A program made the position numbers and the translations under genes. DNA of 64,000 nt from Panax quinquefolius (Eukaryota; Streptophyta; Magnoliopsida; Apiales; Araliaceae), in contig CM035153.1 in the NCBI GenBank assembly GCA_020205615.1, positions 96,872,792 to 96,936,791 on the forward strand, written 5' to 3'. Below, piece after piece: positions 33,269 to 44,083 of the stretch. The stretch's first letter is position 1; every line of letters starts with the position of its first letter. The notes under the pieces were generated by a model that saw nothing but the letters and a program-made list of their open reading frames with translations, ran no database searches and had not been told where the DNA came from.

Positions 33269-33535
33269 CTAGATATAGGTTCTAATGGGTAGTTCTTAAT
33301 TTGGGTTCCATTGATAAATTCTTGGTATAAGTTCTAATGGATTATTTTTAATTTGTGTTAAATTCTTGATTTGGGTTCTAATGATGAATTCATGATATAA
33401 GTTCTAATGGATGTGTTGGTTTATTTGAAGAAAATGAGTTAAAAGATGTAAAACAATCTCAGCCACATAAAGTCAATAAAACATATCCGACGGTTGAGCG
33501 CCCTATCCCTCAAATAAAACTATTTGAGGGATCCC

Positions 33536-36500
33536 TGTAGCACCCTCAAATCCGGCTATCTTCCAACCCGACAGATAGTGCTATATTGTACAACATTCAT
33601 ACATTCATTCAATTGAAACGTCTCAAAGAACGAACATAACTTCTATATATTCAATTAATATTTATATTTCCCAGGTTCTAAACCTATTACAAAGGTTCTT
33701 TGTCATAATATTCATTACATTACAATAATAGACCTATACTATTACAAGACAGCTTAATAATTTGCCTTAGCTTTTCCTTTATCCTTAGTCGATCCTTCGG
33801 GACGTTCAGTCTTAGCTGCATTCATATGGTTCAAGCAAGAGTGAGCATAACTAGCTCAGCAAGTATAACAATTTCAATAACAACATGCTTGATACATATG
33901 AATCGTATATCTTCGATAACTGAACAATAGTTATGAAGTACTATTGATAATTCAAAATAGCACTTCATCTTTCTTTCAAAATATTTCACAATGAATAATA
34001 TTTAGTAAAACATACACTCCGGTCAAAGACCTCGAGTATTCATTCTTCTTTGAAAAGGACAACCCGGAACTAAGTCCGTAAGCCTGGTATTACTTACGAA
34101 CACTTCTAGGTGATCAACCTATTGTACTCTATGTTGATCAACACTACATCCATTAAACGTATGTACGTTTAATCATTTGGAAACCTCACATGCCTGTCGT
34201 TTTACCGACAAAATATTTGTTTAACATTCCAGTCTTCTTTTGAAAACTATATCAAGTAGTTGACAAAAGATAATAACATTTGATAACAGATGAATAGATT
34301 ATCAATAATCCACTCAGTATATATCAAGTTTAGCCAAAGGAATTGGCTTTAACTTCAACATACGTCAATTCATGCGTAAGGATACATGAACTTCAAAAAC
34401 TATTTTAGATTGAACTGAGACAAGAGTTAGAATACTTGCCTTTAATGTCTGCTACGATGTAATTTACTTTACGCTCAAGTCTTTCAAGTCTCTACAATAC
34501 ATGATCACATAATGCCTTACATTAGGTCACATATAATCAAGTATGTATCTAACTATATCTTACCCTTCATCTTAATCTAATTGTGAATTAGATTACTATT
34601 CATTCCGGTTTATCATTATGTTTACATTCATTTGACTAAGTTATCTCAACCTTTATACAACATCTCTAAGGTTTAACAAAGCTTAAACAATGTTACATTA
34701 CATTCTTTAAAGTATGTTTACTTTTAAATTTAAGTACCAATCTTTCTTTGTACTTATAAACTTTCCTTACTATCCATGTGTCACGAGATTGGTATTGTCA
34801 TTTCGACATTTTTATATCTCATTTCATAATGTTGCAACATGAAGTTAACGAGATGGGAGTCCCGGACTTGGCATTGCAGCCCGAGTCCTTACTTAATGGA
34901 TTACCGCTGTGACACGAGTTTCCAAGATGTCATAGTCTGTATGTATAAATGCTATATTTCACAAAAAATACTAAGGTTATTTATGATGCGAGTTTCAAAG
35001 TGTGCTCGGACCATCGCTTTCGGTCTTCTTGGCGTCACTCATTTGACCTTGAAATTTGGCCAGCATGGCTGCGCCATGCACCGTAAAAATTTTTCAGTCT
35101 TAGAAATTTTGCGAACTTCCCAGACGCATAACTTCTTCGTTATAAGTCCGAATTGGCTCGTTCAAAAGCCTACGGTTCACAAATTACGTAATCTACGTGT
35201 TCATACAAGAATTTTATCTATTCAACTTTGTTTGCTAAAAATTCACCTATTGGTTCATTTTTAACGAAAACGATAAACGTTCGTGAACGTTCAACGCTCG
35301 TTTCTTCGTTCTAAGTCAGAATTCGCTCATTTTCGAGTCTGCAACTCTTAAATGACGAACATGACTTGCCTCCATTGGAAAACAACGTTTTCGAGTTCAA
35401 ACTCAAAATTTGACTTCTAATCCGAGAATTTCATGAATTCGACGATTATCGTTTAATCGTGCGATTTCCGGCAAATCTTTATTCTTATGATTTATTCAAC
35501 ATTACAAATGATTTCAATTCATCATGTGAACATCTTAACATTCTTATTCCAACAACTTATACTCATGGTTGGATTTTGACTTATTTCTTCATAAGCTTAT
35601 AACTTGATAAATTATAAACTACTTATAATCTCATCATTCATGACTTATGATAATTAAAGTTTCTTAATCATCATACCTATATGTTCTCAACATATAGCTT
35701 TACTTATGTATACTTGATACATATGATTATACAAGTTCATTTACTTCCATATTACTTATATTGCAAAACTCATTACAAGTTCATAATACTTTCACATAAG
35801 TTTTTAACTTATGCTAGCTTAAATGACTTATTACCAACTTATATGGCTTAAGTTCATTACTTACACATACTTCTTACTTTTTAATCATTCATGTTCCTTA
35901 ATCCAAGCTTTTCTTATCAACATATCATGATAGAGATAGAAGATAATTGGAGAAAGAATCTTACTTTTGAAGTCTTTGGTAAGTAGCTTCTTCTTCTTCT
36001 TCTTCTTCTTGACTTATGGAAATTAACTTATTTGTAACTTAGACTCTCTACCAATTAAGCACTTTGAAATAGCTAACTTGTTTGAACAAGTGTTAAATGG
36101 CTAGCAAGGCTTCTCTATTTATAGAACTTGCAAGATTAGGGTAGATTAGTCATAACACTAAGTCACCTCCTTACTATTCATTGCTTGGCTAACACAAAAC
36201 TTATCCTTTGATTGGCCACTACTCTTAATACTTGGTCATTACATAACTTGGTCATTACTCATATAACTTGGTTACCACTTAACTTGGTCACCACCTTTAA
36301 TACTTGGTAACCACACATTAACCACATTAATATGGTTTACCCCATGGGTTTGTCAACTCATGGATTCTAGCTTGGGCTTGGATTAAATAAATCCTTGGGC
36401 TTTGCATTAACAAACATTATCTTGTTTATTAATTCAATAGTTGGGCCTTACCATTTAATTCACTTGGGCTTGTACCAATTATAATCAATCTTCCAAGTCC

Positions 36501-37053
36501 ATTTTCATTACTTAATACATATACTTATAGTTTATGTATCATTCTCGTATTATACTTCGTATACAACTTCATAATATACAATATTTCTTCCTTCATATAA
36601 ACTCGTATAATACCTCGTATTATACTCGTTTTCATTCCCTTGCACAATACCAAAATATTGTACAATTATTACTTTACTCATTCCTACTTCGCTTTACTTA
36701 ACGTTTATAACTTAAGTCCGCAAGCTAAATATTACGTTTTCCATAATTAGATTATTATTACATAATCCATCTTACCTTAATATTCTATCATTACGTATTT
36801 CTCGGAAATTCAAAAATAAATCCCGAGCAAATACCGATGAATAGTGTTTTTCAGAAAATTTCTCGGAAAACTTTTATTTTCGTCTTGGAAATTCAAACAC
36901 TTTAATTCCTTCACATAGCTCAAACACTACGACATTCCAACACCAATAGGTTATAGAATGACAACCATCTTGATAACAATAGAATATAATTTTATTATTA
37001 TTTAATTTAATAAAATCATTTTACATTAAGATCCGAATTTCTCGGTCGTTACA
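33536..37053 (-). mobile_element. Solo LTR, family C, with perfect TSD ATCCC
   Basis: The 3518-bp stretch starts TGTAGCACCCTC and ends CGGTCGTTACA and is flanked by ATCCC on both sides (33531-33535 and 37054-37058). Seen from the minus strand it begins TGTAACGACCGAG, a common plant Ty3/gypsy LTR start. A minus-strand TATA box lies at 36116-36123. No internal region or PBS is adjacent. The 141-codon plus-strand ORF at 34839-35264 has no recognisable domain and is taken as chance. Confidence 0.82.
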
Positions 37054-37072
37054 ATCCCTCAACTGAAGGGGA

Positions 37073-37076
<4 letters not shown>

Positions 37077-37108
<32 letters not shown>

Positions 37109-37165
37109 TAATAGAATTTATCTATATATATATATATATATATATATGGTAATAGAATTTATCTA
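37077..37165. repeat. Duplicated (TA)n microsatellite unit
   Basis: Two runs of alternating TA are each followed by GGTAATAGAATTTATCT, so the unit of microsatellite plus 17 bases is duplicated. Confidence 0.85.
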
Positions 37166-37197
37166 ATACACAAAAATATAACATCAGAAGCAAAAAT

Positions 37198-37268
37198 ATT
37201 ACAGCTAGGTTTCGAACCTAAGACCTATGGGTTATTGGGCCATTAAGTTACCACTGAGCAATTCTAAT
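37198..37268 (-). repeat. tRNA-like (SINE-head-like) sequence 2
   Basis: On the minus strand TGCTCAGTGGTAAC (A-box-like) is followed about 40 bases later by AGGTTCGAAACC (B-box-like). The layout matches the sequence at 29578-29637. There is no acceptor stem, so it is not called a tRNA gene. Confidence 0.4.
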
Positions 37269-37660
37269 TTATTAGTTAACTAAACTACTGCTATAACTAT
37301 TGCATATTTTTCTATACATGACTAGTGATATTATATAAATATTTATAAATAATAAAAATATGACATTTAATACAAAGGATATTACGCACAAATTATTGTA
37401 AAAAAAATAAATTATTTAATATAAGTAAATATTTAACTTAAGATTACATAAAATAATAAGAACTTTTATTCTTAGACGAAGGGAAAAAAAGTCATTCCTA
37501 ATAAGTTATTATGAAGAAAATTTTATTATGTTTTATGAACTAAAACAGAATAAAGTTATTTAAAATGACTTCTAAGTCATTCCTAATAGGTTAGTTTGAC
37601 CCATATTAATGTAATATCAATTTTATCCCTTTATTTAATATTTTTTTTAAAATAAATTTA

Positions 37661-38200
37661 TAAAAAAGAAGAGTAAGATGCAACGTCACTTTAATTGGCG
37701 TTAGAATTTTTATTTTTATTTTTTTATAGTTGAAGTCTTATATACTCATTCATTTCCAATGCCGATGACAGAGAATAAATATAAAAAAAAATATTGATGT
37801 TTGTAAACAAGTACAAGAGATCAAAGAAATTAAAAAAAGAAGAGAGTTTCCAACGTCAGTTAAAGTGATGTTACATCTTACTCTTCTTTTTTACAAATTT
37901 TCTTTATAAAAAAAGTTACAATGACGGTTAGTTTGGCATTGGATCAAATTTTTATTTTTTTCAAATTTCTTTAAAAAAATAAAATCATTTAAAAAAAAAT
38001 TAAGATAGTTTTTTTTTAAATTCGTTTTTTTCAAAAATATTTTTTAAAGTGGCGTTGGTTGCCTTTCTGATTTTTAGCCAAAAAAATCCAAAAATTCAAC
38101 GCCATTTCAAATGGCGTTCAGTAGTTTTTCCCAAATTAGATGTGAGAGCCTTTACTCCCAACGCCAGTCGTTGAAGTTTTTATTTTTTAAAAATAAAATC
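37661..38200. mobile_element. Unclassified DNA-transposon-like region with inverted AACGCCA motifs
   Basis: 37661-37703 and 37851-37893 are inverted copies (about 43 bases, containing AAGAAGAGTAAGATG). Further on, short palindromic motifs recur: AAGTGGCGTT (38048), AACGCCATTTCAAATGGCGTT at 38099-38119, AACGCCAGTCGTTG (38161). Such repeated short inverted motifs are typical of transposon subterminal regions. No terminus or TSD could be identified. Confidence 0.45.
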
Positions 38201-38460
38201 TTTTTAACACACCAAGGATTGATCCATCGAATTATTATATTGAGGTTCTATCTATATATTGACTTTATCTAAAGAACTCATTCTTGATAAGCAAACTTTG
38301 ATTCAACACCATACCAATTTTACAAAAAAAAAAATATTCTAATTTTTTAATCCATATTAATAATTATATAAAGTCTTTAGAAAACAATAAAAATCATTAG
38401 TTTGGCAATTGATTTATTTTAGTTTTTTATTTTAATTAGTAGTATTTCCCCTAATCATTA
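38201..38460. other. AT-rich stretch, nothing recognised
   Basis: No ORF, repeat pair or known motif beyond low-complexity A/T was seen. Confidence 0.5.
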
Positions 38461-38605
38461 GTCAAAAGAGTTCACTCGTCGTCACTGCCCCCTTCGTTTC
38501 ATAAGGTTTCATAAGGTTTAAGAAAGGGTAAAACCTAAAACCCCTCCGGATTTCCAATTCTCCCTCCAAATTACGATTCTCTCTCTATATCTAACTAAAA
38601 TCACT

Positions 38606-38770
38606 ATGACTCTATATCGCGTCCTAATTGGCTACCTCCACCGCACATCCCCTCTTTACACCACCTCTGCCCATCAAACCCTAGCTCAAAATCCAACCTT
38701 TTTTCTCCCAATTCGCAATCGCCGCCTTCGCATCGAACCAGATGTATGGTTGTCGAGTAATCCAGAAGGT
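38606..38770 (+). CDS. Possible first coding exon of a host gene, presequence-like, fragment
   Basis: After a CT-rich leader typical of plant 5' untranslated regions (38530-38605, with AAACCCCTCC and TCTCTCTCTATATC), an ATG at 38606 opens MTLYRVLIGYLHRTSPLYTT and continues to DVWLSSNPEG. The first ~50 residues hold many Arg/His/Ser/Thr and almost no acidic residues, as in mitochondrial or plastid targeting peptides. A good donor site, AAG|GTAAAG, follows at about 38770; beyond it the frame becomes hydrophobic, intron-like sequence. No second exon could be linked. I do not recognise the family; it may be a real exon of a disrupted gene or a captured fragment. Confidence 0.35.
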
Positions 38771-39960
38771 AAAGCTTTCCAACCAAATTTCATAACAAAT
38801 GTCACTGTGTTGCTGTATGTTTGCACAAGGTTCTGTTTCTTTATTATTTGCATCTATGTCGAAGAGGCTGTAGGTTTTATCTTTATTAGTTTATTATTTC
38901 TGCGAATGAATTGTATCAACCAGGCAATTCCAAAATTTTGAATAGAAAGAAAATAGATGTCGTTCCCTTAACTAAACATAAATATATACAAGTCATTATC
39001 GAGCGCAAACATATTTAGGGTGCCGACTACTGAGTAGTTTCACAACCGATATTGATATGTTGATATGCATGTTTTTTGAGAAATCAAATAGGGATACACC
39101 AGTGGTATGTTGGTAATATATATAGATCAATTATTTATACATTTGTAAATATAGCTATTAACCCTTGTCCAGTGTCCACTCATATTCCTTAGTCTTTCCT
39201 GTATCTCACACGCTTTTGATATACTTTCTTTGTTTCCTTAACAGTTATATTTTCATTTACATAAATGTAATGTCAAAATAACTACATGTTTTACGTGACA
39301 AAATTTATTTTCAAATTTGAACATGTTGTAAAGTGTGTACATCATCCAAGAGTTTCCATGAGTGTCTGATATGGATACATCATGATCGTTGAAGTATTGC
39401 TGCTTCATTACTAAAAAGTCATGTTATTTAAAGAGTTTGAGATATTTTCTCATCATCGTCATACCCAATTTTCAGATCTACCATATCATTTTGCTATAAC
39501 AATTTATTTTTAGATCTTGTGCTCCACATTTTGTCCGTTTTATCCATGAATGGTTGCTCTAGTTACAAACTCGGGTTATCATGCACCACTTATTGGGTAA
39601 AAACCGGTTAATGTTCATCAACATATGTTGTGATTGCAGAACATTTTGTTATTGGTGTTCACATTTTGTTAAACGTTATTTTAGCGTGTAGGTAGAAACA
39701 GTGAAGAGAGACGAATCAGAAGTAATGTAAATCCCCGAAAACATTTGGGAGGAACACCTTATCGGGTGAAACATTTTTTTTAATTTTTCTTTTTATAAAT
39801 TCGGTTATTTTTTTTATTACTCTTTTTAAAGTTTTGCAACATTGGTTAAGTGTGTCTTTAGTCTCTTTAGTGCTTGGCTTTTGCACTCTTGTTTGTTAGC
39901 CTTACTTAGCTAACTTCATTTTTTGGGCCATAGATAGCAGTCCGGGCCCGCTGATCACAA
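38771..39960. other. Intergenic or intronic, nothing recognised
   Basis: AT-rich sequence with no supported ORF, repeat pair or RNA gene. It could be intron if 38606 is a real first exon: an acceptor-like TTTTAGCGTGTAG lies at 39680-39692, but what follows is short and unrecognised. Confidence 0.4.
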
Positions 39961-39979
39961 CCCAAAGTAGAAATCTCTA

Positions 39980-40332
39980 TTACACTACTGAGTCAGCACT
40001 AAACAGTTTCATGCTTGGTATGCCCCTAACAATTTTCAAATATTTGAAGTGATTCATTACGGTTGTAGCAGCATTGTTAAATTCGTCATATTGAATGTAC
40101 AAATAGACAAGTTCCTTCCAGTGTTGTTGTTCATCACAAGCTCGAATTAGCTTGGGAATGTTGAGACGTGTTGAAAACAGTTTAATATTCTCCATAAGCT
40201 TCTCATGACGGTATCTAGCATAAAGAACCCCCAACTCGGTAAAGATTCCCATATGTGCCCGTTCCAATCCTAAACCACTCTCTATAAGAGATATTAGTTC
40301 ATTGAAGCATCCTCTGTTCTGATAGTATTCAC
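39980..40332 (-). pseudogene. Clathrin heavy chain exon fragment
   Basis: The minus strand from 40330 to about 40050 encodes roughly 93 residues with near-perfect match, by recall of the plant family, to the clathrin heavy chain leg region: [58 protein letters not shown] and [17 protein letters not shown]. It is preceded by an acceptor-like TTTCGTAG. After VMNH the family sequence stops and the frame runs through unrelated codons to a stop at 39980. The intact protein is about 1700 residues and forms coated-vesicle lattices, so this is one partial exon. No other clathrin exon was seen in the window. Confidence 0.85.
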
Positions 40333-40339
40333 CTACGAA

Positions 40340-40754
40340 ATACATAAAACACATCAACAATTAACCATTAGAAACAAGGAGTGAATCTACACAGGATGAC
40401 AGGAAGTTTCAAGTGCAACCATGATAGAAATTAGCATAGAAAACAACCCTAATGGATCTCATTCTCATAACAAAGGGAAGCTGTGGACCTGTGGTAAAAA
40501 CTGTGACATCCAAGGGACATTTCTCAGCGGATAAGGTGCATAAATTGGAGGTGCTAGAAATGAAAAGGGCATGAAATCAGCGTCGTCTCCTCTCTGAGCA
40601 ACATGAATGTTGGAGAGTGTGTTTGCGAACTCTGCATGGTAATGATGGAATTGATTACGCCATCACGCATAAAGGCAGGTTCTACCTTGCGGTAGAAAGC
40701 TCAGTCGCTCGTAAATTCAATGAGGGCCCTGAATGAAGCGGTCTCGGATGAGCG
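40340..40754. other. Gap between the clathrin fragment and the transposon ORF, nothing recognised
   Basis: About 0.4 kb. The part next to 40340 may be clathrin intron. The part near 40560-40750 may be the 3' tail of the adjacent retrotransposon region. No feature is supported. Confidence 0.4.
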
Positions 40755-41690
40755 GAGGCTCAGAACGCGCGCGTGGAGGTACCCGCTTTATTGGATTGCG
40801 TCGGATCACTGGATGGTGGCGGCTGAGGCGCTGACAAAAAGCCCTCTCCTCGGGGATGCGACGGTGCCCCTTCCCAGACTCCATAGCGGCCTATGAGATG
40901 ATGATCAATAACAGATATTGGTGGTAGGGTGACATCTTCCATCTCCCACTGCACACCCGCCTTTTTGCATAGACGGGTACTTAGAGACGGGTGTGGGAGG
41001 CCTGACATAACATTGCTTTTTATGGCCTTTTTAATGGACTCGTTGATCAGTACCCCTACATCGACTTTTAACCTCGTAACAATGGCATAGAGTAGAATTG
41101 CCCTCTCCTGAGTTACATCACTTAAGTGACGTGTAGGCATGATATTAGCACAGATAAACGAGTACCAAGCCTTACCATAACGGCTTAAGGCCTGCTGAGG
41201 GGACGTCTTTTCACCATTAAACTCATTAGTTTTCCAAGCAGTCCCAAGCTTACAAAGTTTACTAATGATGTCGTACTTCGAAGCCCAACCTCCTGATAAT
41301 CGTGACCGTCATAGTTGGGAGTCCCATAAACTGCATTGATAGCCTAGCTATCGAATTGGATTAACTTTCCCCGCACTGGCACCGCCAAAGGGCCATCAAC
41401 AATGGCATTAGCGTAGAACTCTTTCACCACCGCGACAACTGCTGATTCTGGCGTCTTAGTGAAATGCACCCATTTCATGTTGACAATCATAGCCATCATG
41501 TGATCGTCCAATTTGTCATCAGGCCTATGCCCTCGCTCAAGCACCAAACTACGTGATAGGAAATTTTGAGTATAGCGCTTATAGGCCTCCTCCGTAATTT
41601 GACACCATCCCAAGCCGTAACAGGAGTTCGGGAAGAGGATGGAGGAGGGGGACCAATAATGGTTCTTAAACGCTTAGAACCCATGATTAG
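40755..41690 (-). pseudogene. Retrotransposon-associated 'putative plant transposon protein' ORF, frameshifted
   Basis: Three minus-strand frames form one decayed protein. The N-terminal piece starts MGSKRLRTIIGPPPPSSSRT near 41683. The middle (41344-41613) contains MVNMKW-like VNMKWVHF and VVKEFYANAIVDG plus VRGKLIQFDS. The C-terminal piece (40760-41140) has MPTRHLSDVTQERAILLYAI and LCKKAGVQWEMEDV, then a proline/serine-rich tail. This layout matches the plant family annotated as 'putative plant transposon protein' (PF20167), often found with Athila-like elements. At least two frameshifts break it. It lies downstream of an Athila-type PBS on the same strand. Confidence 0.62.
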
Positions 41691-41831
41691 TTTGCAAGAA
41701 TAATCTAAATGCACCAACTTATGTTTTGCAAGTAATTTTCCACACCCAACAGTATAAAAAATAACCGTACCTCGCTTGGCTTTTAAAGAGGGAATGCATA
41801 GGTGAGCAACGACCAAAATAATTAATTGCAC

Positions 41832-42813
41832 GGTGGTTGGTGTCTGAACGGTCGGAAATCGAACGGTCAGAAACAGAAGGATCGCGACGGTTGAACTTGC
41901 CGAACGGCTCGTGTGGAGGAAAACGCAGTGAGTTTTGTTTTTGGAAGGGGAAGGAGTGTTGTGCTGTAAATCAACTAAACAGATGCCTTAAAAAAATTGC
42001 CGATGACGACATATGGTAGCGATGTATGGGCGGCTACTGCGGCGTCGAAGTTAAACCCACTTTGGCGCTACGACGTGACATTACAGTATGGAACAACCTA
42101 TTCTGGCGCTGCGACGCGGGTAAGAGAGTGTTGGATGGCGCTAGTGCGTGAGTTTCCAGAATGACATTCTATTTTTCGTGGCACAAGAAATACGGAACTT
42201 CGGCTCGCAGCCATGAAGTTTCGAGTGCACCCACTTGAGATAGCCATGGTAGCGAGTATTGCAATATTAATGGCGCCACAGTACGGATTTGATAGGTCCT
42301 CCTCTTGGTCCGTCGTCAGTTTGTAGCGAAAAATTTAGGCTACAACGTGAAACTTGGGGCTGCGGCGCGAGAATATAGTATAACACCAGCGCCGCAGCGC
42401 GACTTCTGAATATCTGAAACTGAGGCACAAATTTCTACATAAGCCAATCCTTATATCAGCAATCAACACAACAAAAAGACAGCGAACACTGTATTCACAA
42501 GTTCTAACTACTGAAAGCAAATACAGGTTATACTAAGAACTACATATAGTAACTAATGACAACTAACATAAGATTGAAGTTAACAAAAATAAAAGCAATT
42601 TGTTTGATACTGAGATGGGGATGCCTCCCATTAAGCGCTTGATTTAGAGTCATTGGTTTGACTGTTATCCTGTCTTACACCGGGTCTCCCAAGGTGATGG
42701 AGGTATTTTGCCGGTCTAACTCGCCGCTCCAGTATTGCTTCAAGCACTGAAAACTTGTTGGTCGATTTCTCCATCGCTAAATTACCCCAGTAGTGTCTTC
42801 GACTTGACTGTTA
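41832..42813 (-). mobile_element. Leader of the minus-strand Athila-type element, with GC-rich GGCGC motif cluster
   Basis: Noncoding between PBS and ORF. From 42060 to 42400 a GC-rich motif close to GGCGCTGCGACGC recurs at least six times (42064, 42104, 42136, 42271, 42355, 42386) in both orientations. At 42746-42785 there is a second copy of the LTR edge (ACTTGTTGGTCGATTTC), duplicated from 42834. Confidence 0.55.
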
Positions 42814-42831
42814 TCCCCGGCAACGGCGCCA
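42814..42831 (-). other. Athila-type primer binding site
   Basis: The minus strand reads TGGCGCCGTTGCCGGGGA, the well-known Athila PBS assigned to tRNA-Asp. It lies seven bases from the LTR edge at 42838. Confidence 0.85.
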
Positions 42832-42837
42832 AAAACT

Positions 42838-43507
42838 TGTTGGTCGATTTCGCTATTGCTAAATCGCGCGCAAGCATACGCGGTCCACAAGTAATATAAG
42901 ATAAGTTGAGTGTCGAACCCACGAGAGCGAAGTCTTAAGAGATAAACAAATACTAAGGTAAAGTCTTTACTACCTTATCTAAACAAGTGAAATAAGATGG
43001 TTGGTTAAGCTATGTGATTAAAACTATATAAATAAGAGAAGTAGTTGTGCTAGGAAGTTAAAATAGGATTACAATTCCCCTAATGCATCGCCTAATCTCC
43101 TAACTCCACATTACAAACGAATCAAGGAATGGTCAACCGAGAATAGTAATTACGCATAAGCTTCTGTCGAAGGTCAAATGCACATCCCTAGCCAGATAAA
43201 TCACAATATGTCTATTGGTGACAATAACTAGGCCAAGGTCATTAAGTCAAGGCTACACAAGGCAAATAGAGATATGGCTATCCTATTAGCAGTTTATGCA
43301 CACATTCCATTGGCATGGTCATAACAGGTGTTGTTGTATTTAAAGTTACATAATAACATCTATTTGTCAATTTCCATTACTATCAATACCAATTTCTCTA
43401 ACAAGCAATTAGTCATTAAGTAAGAAATACAACAACCCATTCTAAAATGATTCATTATATAAAATAGGAGAGAAAGTTAATTAAGCTAAACAAAAGGTCA
43501 CATTACA
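42838..43507 (-). mobile_element. Athila-type LTR (short, probable)
   Basis: Next to the PBS, the plus strand starts TGTTGGTCGATTTC at 42838; the nearest TG...CA end is ACATTACA at 43507, where Tat-type sequence begins (670 bp). Interior phrases such as GTCGAACCCACGAGAGCG are characteristic of Athila LTRs. The other LTR was not found, so the outer boundary is inferred from the junction with the Tat LTR. Confidence 0.6.
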
Positions 43508-44070
43508 ATCGTTGGTCAGGGTTATCTCCGGTTATCTCCGGTTTGGGCTGATAAAGCAGTCGTTGCTCAGGGTTATCTCTGAAATTGGGCTACTGCAAGT
43601 GCTGAATGCCTTCAGGGTTGTCTCTGAGGTGTGCATGTCCTCCCAGGGTTATATCTGGTTTTGGGAGTTAAATGACTCGGTGTGAGTCCCGAGGTTGAAG
43701 CTGACTACATGGGTTGAACGAGCATCTCCGGGGTTATCTCCGGAACTGCAACTGCACTCCTTGGGGTTATCTCCAAGGTTGACATTGTCTTTCCTGGTGT
43801 TGTTTCTGGGACTGAGACTGAACATCTCGGGGTTATCTCCAAGATGAAACGGCCTTCTCCGGTGGAATTTCTGGTATTTGCACTGCTTTCCCCGAGGTTA
43901 TCTCTGAGGTGGGAAATGATACTCCCGGTGTATTTTTCGGGGTTAAAACTAAACTTTCGGTGGTATTTCTGGGATTAAGCTGAGCTGTCTTCTAGGGTTA
44001 TCTCTGAAAAAAGATTCTGTGCTTCCTGCAATGTTAGTAACAGGTAGGCAGAAAAATTCAAGTGTCTACA
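43508..44070 (-). mobile_element. Truncated Tat LTR, left palindrome arm
   Basis: The reverse complement of this stretch matches 59335-59875 and 16451-16890, including the AGATAACC hairpin units (seen here as GGGTTATCTC) and the LTR start TGTAGACACTT (edge at 44070). The LTR is cut at 43508, before its TATA box, by the Athila LTR. Confidence 0.85.
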
Positions 44071-44083
44071 GATGCCCCTCTTT
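44071..44083 (-). other. Tat polypurine tract, left arm
   Basis: The minus strand reads AAAGAGGGGCATC immediately before TGTAGACAC. The identical tract is at 59322-59334 on the plus strand. Confidence 0.85.

Larger units (their letters stand above)
30026..33516. mobile_element. TIR DNA transposon (non-autonomous) carrying a nested solo LTR
   Basis: 30026-30133 and 33409-33516 are 108-base terminal inverted repeats of each other with scattered mismatches. Both outer ends read TATTTGAGG, followed by GGCG(T/C)TCAACCG; both inner ends reach CCAACACATCC. Without the solo LTR at 30534-33268 the element is about 0.75 kb and has no coding potential. The right half contains repeats of GTTCTAATGG (33283, 33330, 33375, 33401). 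TSDs could not be fixed because the left flank is microsatellite. Confidence 0.72.

Noticed and set aside
33507..33530. Helitron 3' hairpin
   Set aside because: The 10-bp stem is suggestive, but no CTRR end follows and no TC start was found.
34839..35264. 141-codon plus-strand ORF
   Set aside because: It lies inside the solo LTR of family C, on the strand opposite to its TATA box, and resembles no family.
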